Shown here: positions 14,895 to 22,780 of the stretch, one piece after another
How positions within the stretch are numbered: position 1 is the first letter of the stretch
How the letters are laid out: the number at the start of each line of letters is the position of its first letter
The notes under the pieces: generated by a model
The model's database searches: none
What the model was told of the DNA's origin: nothing
The model's input: the letters and a program-made list of their open reading frames with translations, nothing else
Program-made: the position numbers and the translations under genes
Assembly: GCA_046765875.1 (NCBI GenBank)
Contig: JBKPSJ010000115.1
Span: 1 to 23,203, forward strand
DNA length: 23,203 nucleotides
Source of the DNA: DASRHY01 sp046765875
Lineage (GTDB): Bacteria > Actinomycetota > Actinomycetes > Propionibacteriales > Kribbellaceae
Direction of reading: 5' to 3'

Positions 14895-16273
14895 GCGACC
14901 GGTACCAGGAGTTCACCCGTACCGGCGTCGGCCAGTTCCTCGTCAAGCGGGTCGGCCTGCCGGAGCCGGTCCCACTGGAACGCTGGACCGAGGGCGCGCC
15001 ACTGCTCGACGGCACCGCGCTGGTCGGCCGGTACGCGGCCGATCCCACCGTCGCGCCGGGTGTCGGCGGCTCCGACGCCAGCCGGGTCATCCAGGAGATA
15101 CTGCAGGCCGCCGACGTCAAGGTCGGGTACTCCGCCGACGGCCTGGCCTCCAGCGAGGCCAGGTACAAGGCGCTGATCTTCGACATCACCGAGGACGAGT
15201 CGACCCTCGACCTGGCCTCGTTGCAACGGTTCTTCTCCCCCGTGATCCGGCAGCTCGCGCCGTGCGGCCGGGTGGTCGTCATCGGCCGGACACCGGAGCT
15301 CGCACACTCTACCCGGCAGCGGATCGCGCAGCGCGCGCTGGAGGGTTTCACCCGGTCGCTGGGCAAGGAGGTACGCAGGGGCAGCACGGTCAATCTCGTG
15401 TACGTCGCACCGGGCGCGCACGACCAGCTCGAGTCGACGATGCGATTCCTGCTGTCGCCGAAGTCGGCATATGTGTCCGGCCAGGTGATCCGCGTCGGCA
15501 CCTCGCTACACGTGCCAGAAAATATTGCCGTCGATAAACCGTTGACCGGCAAGATCGCCCTGGTCACCGGCGCGGCTCGTGGGATCGGCGCCTCGATCGC
15601 GCAAACGCTGGCCCGTGACGGGGCGATCGTGGTCGGCGCGGACGTTCCACAGCTCGCCAATGAACTGCGCGAGGTGGTGACCGCGATCGACGGTGGCGAA
15701 GTACTTGTCGACATCACCACGGTGGATGCCCCGCAGCGGCTGGCTGCGTACGCCACAGACACCTATGGCGGCATCGACGCGGTGGTTCACAACGCGGGCA
15801 TCACGCGGGACAAGCGGTTGGCGAACATGCGTACCGACCTGTGGGAGTCCGTGCTCGACGTCAACCTGCGGGCACCGGAGCGGATCACCGCGCACCTGCT
15901 CGAGTCCGGCGTACTGCGCGAAGGCGGCAGCGTCGTCGGCGTCGCGTCGATCGCCGGTATCGCGGGCAACCACGGCCAGACGAACTACGCGACCTCGAAG
16001 GCCGGCATGATCGGCCTGGTCCAGGCGCTGGCTCCTGACATGGAGAGCCGTGGCCTGCGGATCAACGCCGTCGCACCGGGGTTCATCGAGACCAAGATGA
16101 CCGCACGGATCCCGTTCGCGATCCGCGAGGCCGGCCGCCGGATGAACTCACTGCAGCAGGGCGGGCAGCCGATCGACGTCGCCGAGACGATCGCCTGGCT
16201 GGCCAGCCCCGCATCGGCCGGCGTCACCGGCAACATCGTCCGTGTCTGCGGGCAAAGCCTGCTGGGAGCATGA
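14891..16273 (+). CDS. fabG4: High-molecular-weight 3-oxoacyl-ACP/CoA reductase (FabG4-like)
   Basis: A 460-residue reductase made of two Rossmann-like parts, the length and layout of mycobacterial FabG4 (HMwFabG). Residues 1-210 form a degenerate flavodoxin-like domain. Residues 218-460 are a complete SDR domain: KIALVTGAARGIGASIA (TGAARGIG at 226-233), NAG at 301-303, and catalytic S353, Y366 and K370 in SIAGIAGNHGQTNYATSK; INAVAPGFIETKMT follows. It reduces 3-oxoacyl thioesters to 3-hydroxyacyl forms with NADH or NADPH. The ATG overlaps the thiolase stop and its stop overlaps the dehydratase ATG, both as ATGA, so the three enzymes are translationally coupled and probably handle successive steps on the same acyl chain. 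Confidence 0.94.
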   Translation: MSDRYQEFTRTGVGQFLVKRVGLPEPVPLERWTEGAPLLDGTALVGRYAADPTVAPGVGGSDASRVIQEILQAADVKVGYSADGLASSEARYKALIFDITEDESTLDLASLQRFFSPVIRQLAPCGRVVVIGRTPELAHSTRQRIAQRALEGFTRSLGKEVRRGSTVNLVYVAPGAHDQLESTMRFLLSPKSAYVSGQVIRVGTSLHVPENIAVDKPLTGKIALVTGAARGIGASIAQTLARDGAIVVGADVPQLANELREVVTAIDGGEVLVDITTVDAPQRLAAYATDTYGGIDAVVHNAGITRDKRLANMRTDLWESVLDVNLRAPERITAHLLESGVLREGGSVVGVASIAGIAGNHGQTNYATSKAGMIGLVQALAPDMESRGLRINAVAPGFIETKMTARIPFAIREAGRRMNSLQQGGQPIDVAETIAWLASPASAGVTGNIVRVCGQSLLGA

Positions 16274-17136
16274 CCATGACGATCCGCAGCTATCGCGAGG
16301 CACCGCGCCTCGGCGCGTTGTACGCCCGTACTGTACGCGCGGCCATGCAACCGCACGAGGACAACGGGCACGGCCACGAGCTCCGGCTGGAATTGCCGCA
16401 CCTCACGATCGACCACCAGCACCTGGCCGCGTACTGCGAGGTGACCGGGTTCTCGCCCGGGACCGCGCACGTGCCGGTGACCTATCCGCACGTACTGGCG
16501 TTCCCGCTGCATCTGGACCTGATGTCGGACACGACCTTCCCGTTCCGGCCGATGGGCGTTGTGCACCTGGCGAACACGATCACCCAGCACCGGCCGATCC
16601 CGGCGACCGTCGCGCTGGCGATCGAGGTGTCGTCGGGCGGGCAGCGGCCGCACAGCAAGGGCACGATCTTCGAGATCGTCAGTGACGTGCTGATCGGCGG
16701 CGACCTTGTCTGGACGGGTACGACCACGCTGCTGAGCCCCGGGCCGGGCGACGACGCCGTACCGTCCGAGCTGTTGCCCGACCCCGAGCTTCCGCCGGTG
16801 GCGCAGTGGCGGCTGGAGGCGAACCTGGGTCGCCGCTATGCGTCGGTCTCGGGCGACCGTAACCCGATCCACCTGTTCAAGCTGACGGCCCAGGCGTTCG
16901 GATTCCCGCGGCAGATCGCGCACGGGATGTGGGCCAAGGCGGCCGCACTGTCGGAGGTACGGGATCTGTTGCCGGACGCGTACACAGTCCGGGTCGACTT
17001 CCGCAAGCCGCTGTTGCTCCCGTCGACGGCCGACTTCGGCTACCGCGTCGGGGACGACGGCCGCATCGACCTCACCCTGCACAACCCCCGCACCCGCGAA
17101 CCCCACCTCATAGGCCGGCTCACCCCTACGACTTAG
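16270..17136 (+). CDS. htdX: MaoC-like 3-hydroxyacyl thioester dehydratase (HtdX-like)
   Basis: A 288-residue double-hotdog dehydratase of the MaoC/HtdX type. The C-terminal half has the hydratase-2 motif YASVSGDRNPIHLFKLTAQA with catalytic D196 and H201, followed by FPRQIAHGMW; the N-terminal hotdog (about 40-150) lacks that motif, as in HtdX. It interconverts (R)-3-hydroxyacyl and trans-2-enoyl thioesters. The first ATG (16270) overlaps the reductase stop; a second ATG two codons later is an alternative. It is the last gene of the operon; transcription probably ends at the inverted repeat starting just after the stop codon. Confidence 0.92.
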   Translation: MTMTIRSYREAPRLGALYARTVRAAMQPHEDNGHGHELRLELPHLTIDHQHLAAYCEVTGFSPGTAHVPVTYPHVLAFPLHLDLMSDTTFPFRPMGVVHLANTITQHRPIPATVALAIEVSSGGQRPHSKGTIFEIVSDVLIGGDLVWTGTTTLLSPGPGDDAVPSELLPDPELPPVAQWRLEANLGRRYASVSGDRNPIHLFKLTAQAFGFPRQIAHGMWAKAAALSEVRDLLPDAYTVRVDFRKPLLLPSTADFGYRVGDDGRIDLTLHNPRTREPHLIGRLTPTT

Positions 17137-17137
17137 G

Positions 17138-17223
17138 CGTTCATCGGACGCGTTTGGTCACCGCCGGGTCGCCTACCGGCAGCCGACCAGGGCGTAGCGG
17201 TGACCAAACGCGTCCGATGAACG
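17138..17223. terminator. 26-bp perfect inverted repeat between convergent genes
   Basis: The left arm 17139-17164 and right arm 17197-17222 are exact reverse complements over 26 bp; one more C-G pair (17138/17223) extends the stem to 27 bp. The core word is GCGTTTGGTCACCGC on the left. The 32-nt loop contains a smaller GGTCG/CGACC hairpin (17167-17171 with 17184-17188). It begins 2 nt after the htdX stop and ends 39 nt before the thioesterase stop, so a bidirectional terminator is likely; no T tract follows, as is common in actinobacteria. The length is more than a terminator needs, so a mobile palindromic repeat is an alternative. Confidence 0.75.
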
Positions 17224-17236
17224 TCAAGGGAAGCGG

Positions 17237-17251
17237 CGCGTCCGATGAACG
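17237..17251 (+). repeat. Third partial copy of the inverted-repeat arm
   Basis: CGCGTCCGATGAACG here is identical to 17209-17223, the outer part of the right arm of the neighbouring inverted repeat, in direct orientation and 28 nt further on. It suggests local duplication or repeated insertion of the same element. Confidence 0.7.
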
Positions 17252-17262
17252 CCGAACGCCGG

Positions 17263-18114
17263 CTACAGCGACGCGATCTCTTCGGGGGTCAGGCCGACCG
17301 GGCGGATCAGGCCCTCCTGGACCACCGACGCCACGAGGACGCCGTCGACCGTGAACAGCCGTCCCGTGGTGAAGCCGCGGGCGCTCGATGCCGACGGCGA
17401 GGCCTGGTCGAACAGCAGCCACTCGTCGGCGCGGAACGACCGGTGGAACCACATCGCGTGATCCAGCGATGCCGGCTGGATCCGCAGATCGCCGATCACC
17501 AACCCGTGCCGCACCAGGCTCGCCCCGAGCAGTGTCAGGTCACTCGCGTACGCCAGCACACACGCGTGCAGGGCCGGATCGTCGGGCAGCTTCCCGGCCG
17601 CGCGGATCCAGAACCGGGTGCCGGTCCCACCGGCCAGCCGTACGTCCAGCGCGGCCCACTCCTTGTTCCAGGCGTCGGCCGACCGGTTCGTCCTTGCCTC
17701 GAGGACGGCCGCGAGCGTCGGCGCCTCGTCCGGCGCGGTCACGCCGTCGGGCATCGGGTCGGCGTGGTCCAGGCCCGGCTCGGGCCGCTGGAACGAGGCC
17801 GACATGTAGAAGATCGGCCTGCCGTGCTGGGAGGCGACCACCCGGCGGCTGCTGAAGCTGCGGCCGTCGCGGGTCGGCTCCGGCCGGTACACGATCGGGA
17901 CGGTGGTGTCGCCGGGACGCAGGAAGTAGCCGTGCAGCGAGTGCACCACGCGATCGGGGTCGACCGTACGGGTCGCCGCGGCCAGCGCCTGCCCGAGAAC
18001 CTGACCTCCGAACACCCGCTGCAGCGCGGTCTCGGGCTGTCTGCCGCGGTACAAGTCGACGTCGATCTTCTCCAGATCGAGCAGGTCGACCAGATCCGCC
18101 AGGGACTCGGGCAT
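17263..18114 (-). CDS. tesB: Acyl-CoA thioesterase II
   Basis: A 283-residue double-hotdog thioesterase of the TesB/ACOT8 family, which hydrolyses acyl-CoA to free acid and CoA. Seen: RVFGGQVLGQALAAA near the N-terminus, HSLHGYFLRPGDTTVPI, the catalytic Asp in LAYASDLTLLG (D192), PASLDHAMWFHR (S216, in the place of the E. coli Thr and like ACOT8), and VVQEGLIR (Q266). It lies 25 nt downstream of the PAC2-family gene on the same strand and may be co-transcribed, although CAGGAT sits 6 nt before its ATG and could be a weak leaderless promoter. Its position beside the fatty-acid operon fits acyl-CoA turnover. Confidence 0.94.
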   Translation of the reverse strand: MPESLADLVDLLDLEKIDVDLYRGRQPETALQRVFGGQVLGQALAAATRTVDPDRVVHSLHGYFLRPGDTTVPIVYRPEPTRDGRSFSSRRVVASQHGRPIFYMSASFQRPEPGLDHADPMPDGVTAPDEAPTLAAVLEARTNRSADAWNKEWAALDVRLAGGTGTRFWIRAAGKLPDDPALHACVLAYASDLTLLGASLVRHGLVIGDLRIQPASLDHAMWFHRSFRADEWLLFDQASPSASSARGFTTGRLFTVDGVLVASVVQEGLIRPVGLTPEEIASL

Positions 18115-18139
18115 GGGCCAATCCTGGCAGGGATCGAGA

Positions 18140-19075
18140 TCAGGCGGGGGTTTCGCCCTCGGGTCCCTCGTCGCGGTCCAGGTCGGCGAGGAACTGTTCC
18201 ACCTGCGCGCTCAGTTCCTCACCCGACGGCAGGGATTCCGTGGCCAGCAGGCTGCCGCGGCTGATCGATCCGGCCGCCGCGTCGTACTGGGTCTCCAGCG
18301 CCCGTACCACCGCGGTCGCCTCCTCGGACTCCTCCACCTGCTGATCGACCAGCCGGCCGGTGACGGCGGCCTCGTCCAGCAGCGCCTTGCTCGGCAGCAG
18401 CAGCCCGGTCGCCGCGGACACCGCGTGCACCAGCGCGAGCGCCGCGCCAGGGAACCGGTTGTCGGCGAGATAGTGCGGTACGTGCACCGCGAAGCCCATC
18501 GCGTCCCGCCCGGCCTCACCGAGCCGTACCTGCAGCATCGTCGCAGCACTGGCCGGCAGCCTCATCTCGCCGGACCAGATGTTGGTACGAGTGACCAGCT
18601 CTGGCCGCGTCGCGTGCGCGGTCAGCCCCAACGGCCGGGTGTGCGGCACCGCCATCGGAATGCCGTGCACACCGACTGTAAGCGTCACGTTGTAGCGATC
18701 GATCAGCTGGCGTACCGCGCGAGCGAACCGCTCCCAGTGCACGTCGGGCTCCGCGCCCTCGAGCAACAGGAACTCAACTCCTGCGTCATCGGTGAGCACG
18801 TGCAGTGACAGATGTGCGGGTGAGTAGTCGACGAACCGGTCCTCGGCGAAGGTCACCTCGGGCCGCCGCGCCCGGTAGTCGTGGAACAGGTCGATGTCGA
18901 AGCGTGCGAGCAGCCGCGCATCCAGCACTTCCAGGAGGTGCTCCGCGGTGGTATGGCCGGCCTGCCCGGCATCCATGAATCCGTCGAGAGCGTGGATCAG
19001 CACCCGTGGCGGCGCCTCAGGCCCGCTCGCCACCGACTCGTCGACGATCTCGTAGAGGTCGTCCGGTCGTAGCAT
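18140..19075 (-). CDS. PAC2-family protein (proteasome assembly chaperone-like)
   Basis: A 311-residue protein of the PAC2 family (PF09754). The N-terminus is MLRPDDLYEIVDES, followed by VLIHALDGFMDAGQAGHTTA, the family's characteristic opening with the DA/G turn. VTLTVGVHGIPMAVPHTRP and GFAVHVPHYLADNRFPGAAL are other recognisable blocks. A Glu-rich helical C-terminus follows (VDQQVEESEEATAVVRALE and SAQVEQFLADLDRDEGPEGE), probably a coiled coil. The eukaryotic homologue assists proteasome assembly; in actinobacteria the role is unproven. The ATG at 19075 has a strong GAGGAGAGG ribosome site; the open frame continues upstream without PAC2 similarity. The gene is probably first in a unit with the thioesterase and divergent from the dehydrogenase operon. 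Confidence 0.9.
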   Translation of the reverse strand: MLRPDDLYEIVDESVASGPEAPPRVLIHALDGFMDAGQAGHTTAEHLLEVLDARLLARFDIDLFHDYRARRPEVTFAEDRFVDYSPAHLSLHVLTDDAGVEFLLLEGAEPDVHWERFARAVRQLIDRYNVTLTVGVHGIPMAVPHTRPLGLTAHATRPELVTRTNIWSGEMRLPASAATMLQVRLGEAGRDAMGFAVHVPHYLADNRFPGAALALVHAVSAATGLLLPSKALLDEAAVTGRLVDQQVEESEEATAVVRALETQYDAAAGSISRGSLLATESLPSGEELSAQVEQFLADLDRDEGPEGETPA

Positions 19076-19169
19076 CGTCCTCTCCTCACCCGCTGATCGC
19101 CATGGGAGCACTCTCACTCCATCGTGCCCGAAGGGTGCAACCCCGGCGACCCATGACCGTATTCCGGCC

Positions 19170-19188
19170 GGAAAGCGCTTGCTAGAGT
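19170..19188 (+). promoter_or_regulatory. LacI-type operator abutting the -10 box
   Basis: GGAAAGCGCTTGC at 19170-19182 contains the perfect palindrome AAGCGCTT with matched outer G and C, the form bound by many sugar-responsive LacI/GalR regulators. TAGAGT follows directly at 19183-19188 as a -10 box, 8 nt before the GTG at 19197. Repressor binding there would block the promoter. The regulator itself is not in the window. Confidence 0.65.
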
Positions 19189-19196
19189 CTACGGGC

Positions 19197-20162
19197 GTGC
19201 CTGTCGTGATGCTCGCCATGAACGATCGCACGCTCGGCCGGGTGCTCACCCCCGAGCTGTGGCAGCGGCTGGAGGCGGTGGCCGAGGTGCTGCCCGAACG
19301 TGCCACCACCGGCGCGTTCCCCGCGCTGGACCGGGTCGAGGTGCTGTTCACGGGCTGGGGCTGCCCGCCGATCACACCCGGCATCGCCGATCGTGCGCCG
19401 CGGCTGCGGGCGATCGTGCACTCCGCCGGTTCGGTCAAGACATTCCTCGACCGGTCCGTACTCGTCCGTGGCATCACCGTCACCTCCGCCGTCGTCGCGA
19501 ACGCGATCCCGGTCGCGGAGTACACCGTCGCCGCGATCGTGCTGGCCGGCAAACGCGCCTTCCGGTACGCCGCCGAGTACCGCCGCGATCGCCGACCACC
19601 GGAAGTCGGTGCCCTGGGCAACTACCGGACCACCGTCGGGCTGCTCGGCGCGTCTCGGATCGGCCGGATGGTCGCCGAGCGGCTCCGCGCATTCGACGTC
19701 GAGGTCCTGCTCAGCGACCCGTACCTGACCGACGTCCCAGACGGCGTACGCCGCTGCGAGCTGGACGAACTCTTCGAGCACAGCGACGTGCTGAGCATCC
19801 ACGCTCCGTTGTTGCCTGAGACAACGGGGCTCGTCGACGCGCGGCTCCTCGGCAAACTGCACGACGGCGCGGTGCTGATCAACACCGCCCGCGGCCGGAT
19901 AGTCGACCCGATCGCGCTCGAACGCGAGTGCGTGTCCGGCCGGATCGACGCGATCCTCGACGTCACCGAGCCAGAGCCGCTGCCCCCGGACTCGCCGCTG
20001 CTCGACCTGCCCAATGTGATGGTCACACCACATCTGGCCGGTGCCATCGGCAACGAGGTCGCCCGGCTCGGCGCGCTGGCCGTCGGCGAGCTCGAACGCT
20101 ATGCCGCCGGCCTCGACTTCGAGCACGCCATCGACGCCAAAGACTGGGATCGACTGGCGTGA
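19197..20162 (+). CDS. D-2-hydroxyacid dehydrogenase-family protein
   Basis: A 321-residue NAD(P)-dependent D-2-hydroxyacid dehydrogenase-family protein. The nucleotide-binding region is TTVGLLGASRIGRMVAERL (about 145-163), with GASRIG in place of the usual GxGxxG. Catalytic residues are R232 in INTARGRIVD, E260 in DVTEPEPLPPDSPL and H279 in VTPHLAGAIGNE. Members reduce 2-oxoacids or oxidise the hydroxyacid; the substrate is not readable. A LacI-type operator upstream and a DUF2264 gene overlapping by GTGA indicate sugar or sugar-acid catabolism (inference). The GTG at 19197 is preferred because it follows the -10 box by 8 nt; a TTG at 19179 would place the start inside the operator, and ATG 19209 is another option. 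Confidence 0.88.
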   Translation: MPVVMLAMNDRTLGRVLTPELWQRLEAVAEVLPERATTGAFPALDRVEVLFTGWGCPPITPGIADRAPRLRAIVHSAGSVKTFLDRSVLVRGITVTSAVVANAIPVAEYTVAAIVLAGKRAFRYAAEYRRDRRPPEVGALGNYRTTVGLLGASRIGRMVAERLRAFDVEVLLSDPYLTDVPDGVRRCELDELFEHSDVLSIHAPLLPETTGLVDARLLGKLHDGAVLINTARGRIVDPIALERECVSGRIDAILDVTEPEPLPPDSPLLDLPNVMVTPHLAGAIGNEVARLGALAVGELERYAAGLDFEHAIDAKDWDRLA

Positions 20163-22018
20163 GCGTGAGCCTTCCACGCGACGACCGCACCACTTCGCCG
20201 TACACGGGCTGGACGAGGACGCACTGGGAGGTGCTGGCCGATCACCTGCTCGATTCGCTGGTGCCGTACTTCTCCCCCGGCGCGGCCAGGGTGGTGCTGC
20301 CAGGCCGGACCAGCCGGTCGGGTGCCGACAGCGACGCGCTGGAGGGGTTCGCGCGGTCGTTCATGCTGGCGGCGTTCCGCATCGCCGGCGCCCAGGGCAA
20401 GGGCTTCGACGCGCTGATCGAGCGGTACGCGCGCGGGCTGGTCGCGGGTGCGGACCGGGACAGCCCGGAGGCCTGGCTGAGGCTCCGGTCGCGGACCCAG
20501 CCGCTGGTCGAGGCGGCGGCGATCGCCGTCGGACTGCACGAGTCACGGGCCTGGGTCTGGGACCGGCTCGACGACCGGGGTCAGCAGGTCGTCGCTGACT
20601 GGCTCGGCGACTTCGTCGGCGCCGAACCCTTCGACAACAACTGGCGGCTGTTCCAGGTGGTCGGCGAGCAGTTCCTCGCATCGATCGGTGCGACGTACCG
20701 GCAGGACGAGATCGACGCGGGCCTGGACCGGATCGAGGACTGGTACCTCGGCGGCGGCTGGTACACCGACGGCGATGGTCAGAACTTCGACTACTACGCC
20801 GGCTGGGCGATGCACCTGTACCCGGGCCTGTGGGCGCGGATGGCCGCCGCCACACCCGGAGCGACGTACACCGACCGGCTGGACACATACCGCGAGCGGC
20901 TACGGCTGTTCCTTGCCGACGCGGTGCACCTGATCGGGACCGACGGCGCACCGGTCCACCAGGGTCGGTCGCTGACCTACCGGATGGCGACCGCGGCACA
21001 GTTCTGGATGGGCGCACTGCTCGGCGCGACGCCGCTCTCCCCCGGCACCACCCGGCGGGTGTGCTCAGGCATCGCGCGGCACTTCGTCGAGCACGGCGTG
21101 CCGGATGAGAACGGGTTGCTCACGCTCGGCTGGTACGACCCGTTCCTGCCGGCGACGCAGACGTACACCGGGCCCGGCTCGCCGTTCTGGGCCAGCAAGG
21201 GCTTCGTCGGGCTCCTCCTCCCGCCCGATCACGCGGTCTGGACTGACACCGAGCAGGCTGCTCCGCTCGACGAGGCCGACCAGGTCCGGGTGATGCCGCA
21301 GCCGGGGTGGCTGGTGCACTCGACGCATGCCGATGCGGTTGTCCGGCTGCTCAACCACGGCTCCGACCGCGCTCCGGTCGAGGAGCCCGACGGACCCGAG
21401 CCGCCCGCGGACGCGCACTACGACCGGCTCGCGTACTCCAGCCGGACCGGCCCGGATCACACTGAGGACCGCGTCGACAACCACGTCGCGCTGGTGGACG
21501 GCGACCGGACCAGCACCCGCGGCCGGATCCGCCGAATCGGCACCGCGTCTTCGTGGCACCGCGCCTGGCTCGGCTCCGGGGGTCCCTGGCGGATAGCGAC
21601 GACCTCGGTCGTGTACGCCGGTACGGAGGTCCGCTGCAGCCTCGTCGAGGGACCGGCCGGGTGTACGGTCCGCACCGGCGGATACGCGGTAGCCGGTGAG
21701 ACGTTGCCGCAGGCATCGACCGGTACTACTCACGCCGCTGTCCGAGCAGGCGTCACCTCGACCATCCGGAACCTGTACGGATACGACGGCGCGGATGTGC
21801 ACACGTCAACCGGCACGAACGCCTTCGGCCCGCACACGGCCACGCCGTACCTGATCCGCTCGAACCACCCCGGCACCCCGGTGGTCCTCGTGTGCGCGGT
21901 GACGCTCGGCGACGATGAAGCGCAGATCGATGTCACCGTCGAGGATCACACCGTCACAGCGCATTTCCCAGACGGCTCGACGGAGCAGATCGTCCTGGGC
22001 ACCGTGCACCGCGAGTGA
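20159..22018 (+). CDS. DUF2264 domain protein, putative glycan-active (alpha/alpha)-barrel enzyme
   Basis: A 619-residue protein of the DUF2264 family (PF10022). The N-terminal 380 residues are helical and rich in Trp and Tyr, as in (alpha/alpha) toroid carbohydrate enzymes. Strong blocks are NNWRLFQVVGEQFL (160-173) and GGGWYTDGDGQNFDYYAGWA (198-217), which hold likely catalytic or binding acids (D204, D206, D211). The C-terminal 230 residues are beta-rich, like the sandwich that follows such barrels. No signal peptide is seen, so it is probably cytoplasmic. I recall DUF2264 members being linked to glycoside hydrolase family GH154 (beta-glucuronidase), but cannot confirm it. The GTG at 20159 overlaps the dehydrogenase stop; GTG 20165 is an alternative. 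Operon context suggests it frees a sugar or uronate. Confidence 0.85.
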   Translation: MSVSLPRDDRTTSPYTGWTRTHWEVLADHLLDSLVPYFSPGAARVVLPGRTSRSGADSDALEGFARSFMLAAFRIAGAQGKGFDALIERYARGLVAGADRDSPEAWLRLRSRTQPLVEAAAIAVGLHESRAWVWDRLDDRGQQVVADWLGDFVGAEPFDNNWRLFQVVGEQFLASIGATYRQDEIDAGLDRIEDWYLGGGWYTDGDGQNFDYYAGWAMHLYPGLWARMAAATPGATYTDRLDTYRERLRLFLADAVHLIGTDGAPVHQGRSLTYRMATAAQFWMGALLGATPLSPGTTRRVCSGIARHFVEHGVPDENGLLTLGWYDPFLPATQTYTGPGSPFWASKGFVGLLLPPDHAVWTDTEQAAPLDEADQVRVMPQPGWLVHSTHADAVVRLLNHGSDRAPVEEPDGPEPPADAHYDRLAYSSRTGPDHTEDRVDNHVALVDGDRTSTRGRIRRIGTASSWHRAWLGSGGPWRIATTSVVYAGTEVRCSLVEGPAGCTVRTGGYAVAGETLPQASTGTTHAAVRAGVTSTIRNLYGYDGADVHTSTGTNAFGPHTATPYLIRSNHPGTPVVLVCAVTLGDDEAQIDVTVEDHTVTAHFPDGSTEQIVLGTVHRE

Positions 22019-22029
22019 CCATCGCCAGC

Positions 22030-22035
22030 TAGATT
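22030..22035 (+). promoter_or_regulatory. -10 box of the ferritin gene
   Basis: TAGATT is followed by 8 nt and the ferritin ATG. This would give a leaderless or near-leaderless mRNA; CTGGGG just before the ATG is too close to be a good ribosome site. Confidence 0.45.
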
Positions 22036-22043
22036 GCTGGGGT

Positions 22044-22571
22044 ATGAGCACGTACGTCGAGCTACTCCAGCAGCAGGTCCGCAATGAGTTCACCGCGGCA
22101 CAGCAGTACATCGCGGTGGCGGTCTGGTTCGACAGCCAGGACCTTCCGCAACTCGCGGCGCACTTCTACCGGCAGTCGCTGGAGGAGCGCAACCACGCCA
22201 TGATGATGGTCCAGTACCTGCTCGACAACGATGCACACCCGGAGATCCCGGCCGTCGCCGAGGTACGCAACGACTTCGAGGGCGTGCTCGATCCGCTGGA
22301 GTTCGCGCTGCAGCAGGAGATCACCGTCACCGGCCAGATCGAGCGGCTCGCCAAGACCGCGCGGGCCGAGGACGACTACATCGGCGAGCAGTTCATGCAG
22401 TGGTTCCTCAAGGAGCAGGTCGAGGAAGTGGCGACGATGAAGACGCTGGTGAACGTCGCGCGCCGGGCCGGCGACAACCTGTTCCACCTCGAGGAGTACC
22501 TGGTCCGCGAGAGCGTCGGCGATGCGGGCGGCGATCCCACCGCCCCGGCCGCCGCTGGCGGCGCCGTCTAA
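22044..22571 (+). CDS. bfrB: Ferritin (BfrB-like)
   Basis: A 175-residue non-haem ferritin that oxidises ferrous iron and stores it in a 24-subunit shell in the cytoplasm. It resembles M. tuberculosis BfrB (181 residues) over its length: NEFTAAQQYIAVAVWFDSQD, FYRQSLEERNHAMMMVQYL, EQFMQWFLKEQVEEVATM. Ferroxidase-site residues are E15, E48, H51, E92 and Q125. The C-terminus is an Ala/Gly-rich tail (DPTAPAAAGGAV), as in BfrB. The gene lies 25 nt after the DUF2264 stop but has its own -10-like box. No IdeR box was recognised in the short upstream gap. Its stop overlaps the end of a cupin-gene remnant on the other strand. Confidence 0.95.
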   Translation: MSTYVELLQQQVRNEFTAAQQYIAVAVWFDSQDLPQLAAHFYRQSLEERNHAMMMVQYLLDNDAHPEIPAVAEVRNDFEGVLDPLEFALQQEITVTGQIERLAKTARAEDDYIGEQFMQWFLKEQVEEVATMKTLVNVARRAGDNLFHLEEYLVRESVGDAGGDPTAPAAAGGAV

Positions 22572-22780
22572 CTGACGTAGGCCCTGCGGGCGCGGAGTTG
22601 CACTCCCCCTGCGGGCCGAACAGGTGCAGCAGTTCGGCCAGCCGGCGTCCCGCGTTCGCGAACGCACGCGGCACCCTGGTGTCGAACTCGGCCGCCTCGC
22701 CCTCGGTCAGTTCGAAGTCCTGCTCGCCCAACACCAGCCGGACCATTCCGGCCAGGACGTACACCCACTCGTTGACACTT
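22568..22780 (-). pseudogene. 3' remnant of a cupin-domain transcriptional regulator
   Basis: About 68 residues on the minus strand match the C-terminal cupin of XRE-cupin regulators: NEWVYVLAGMVRLVLGEQDF, then LTEGEAAEFDTRVPRAF and ELLHLFGPQGE. Such proteins are normally around 190 residues with an N-terminal HTH; here everything before NEW is missing. Similarity stops at about 22773, and the tandem array begins at 22781. Near the 3' end the frame runs on without a stop; adding one base at the C5 run (22605-22609) would restore an ending of VQLRARRAYVS and a TAG at 22568-22570, overlapping the ferritin stop. It is therefore truncated and probably frameshifted; a sequencing error in the homopolymer could explain the frameshift but not the truncation. 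Confidence 0.75.

Noticed and set aside
18140..19621. Longer PAC2 protein starting at 19621
   Set aside because: The extra N-terminal part runs antisense to the dehydrogenase gene and lacks PAC2 similarity; the ATG at 19075 has a strong ribosome site.
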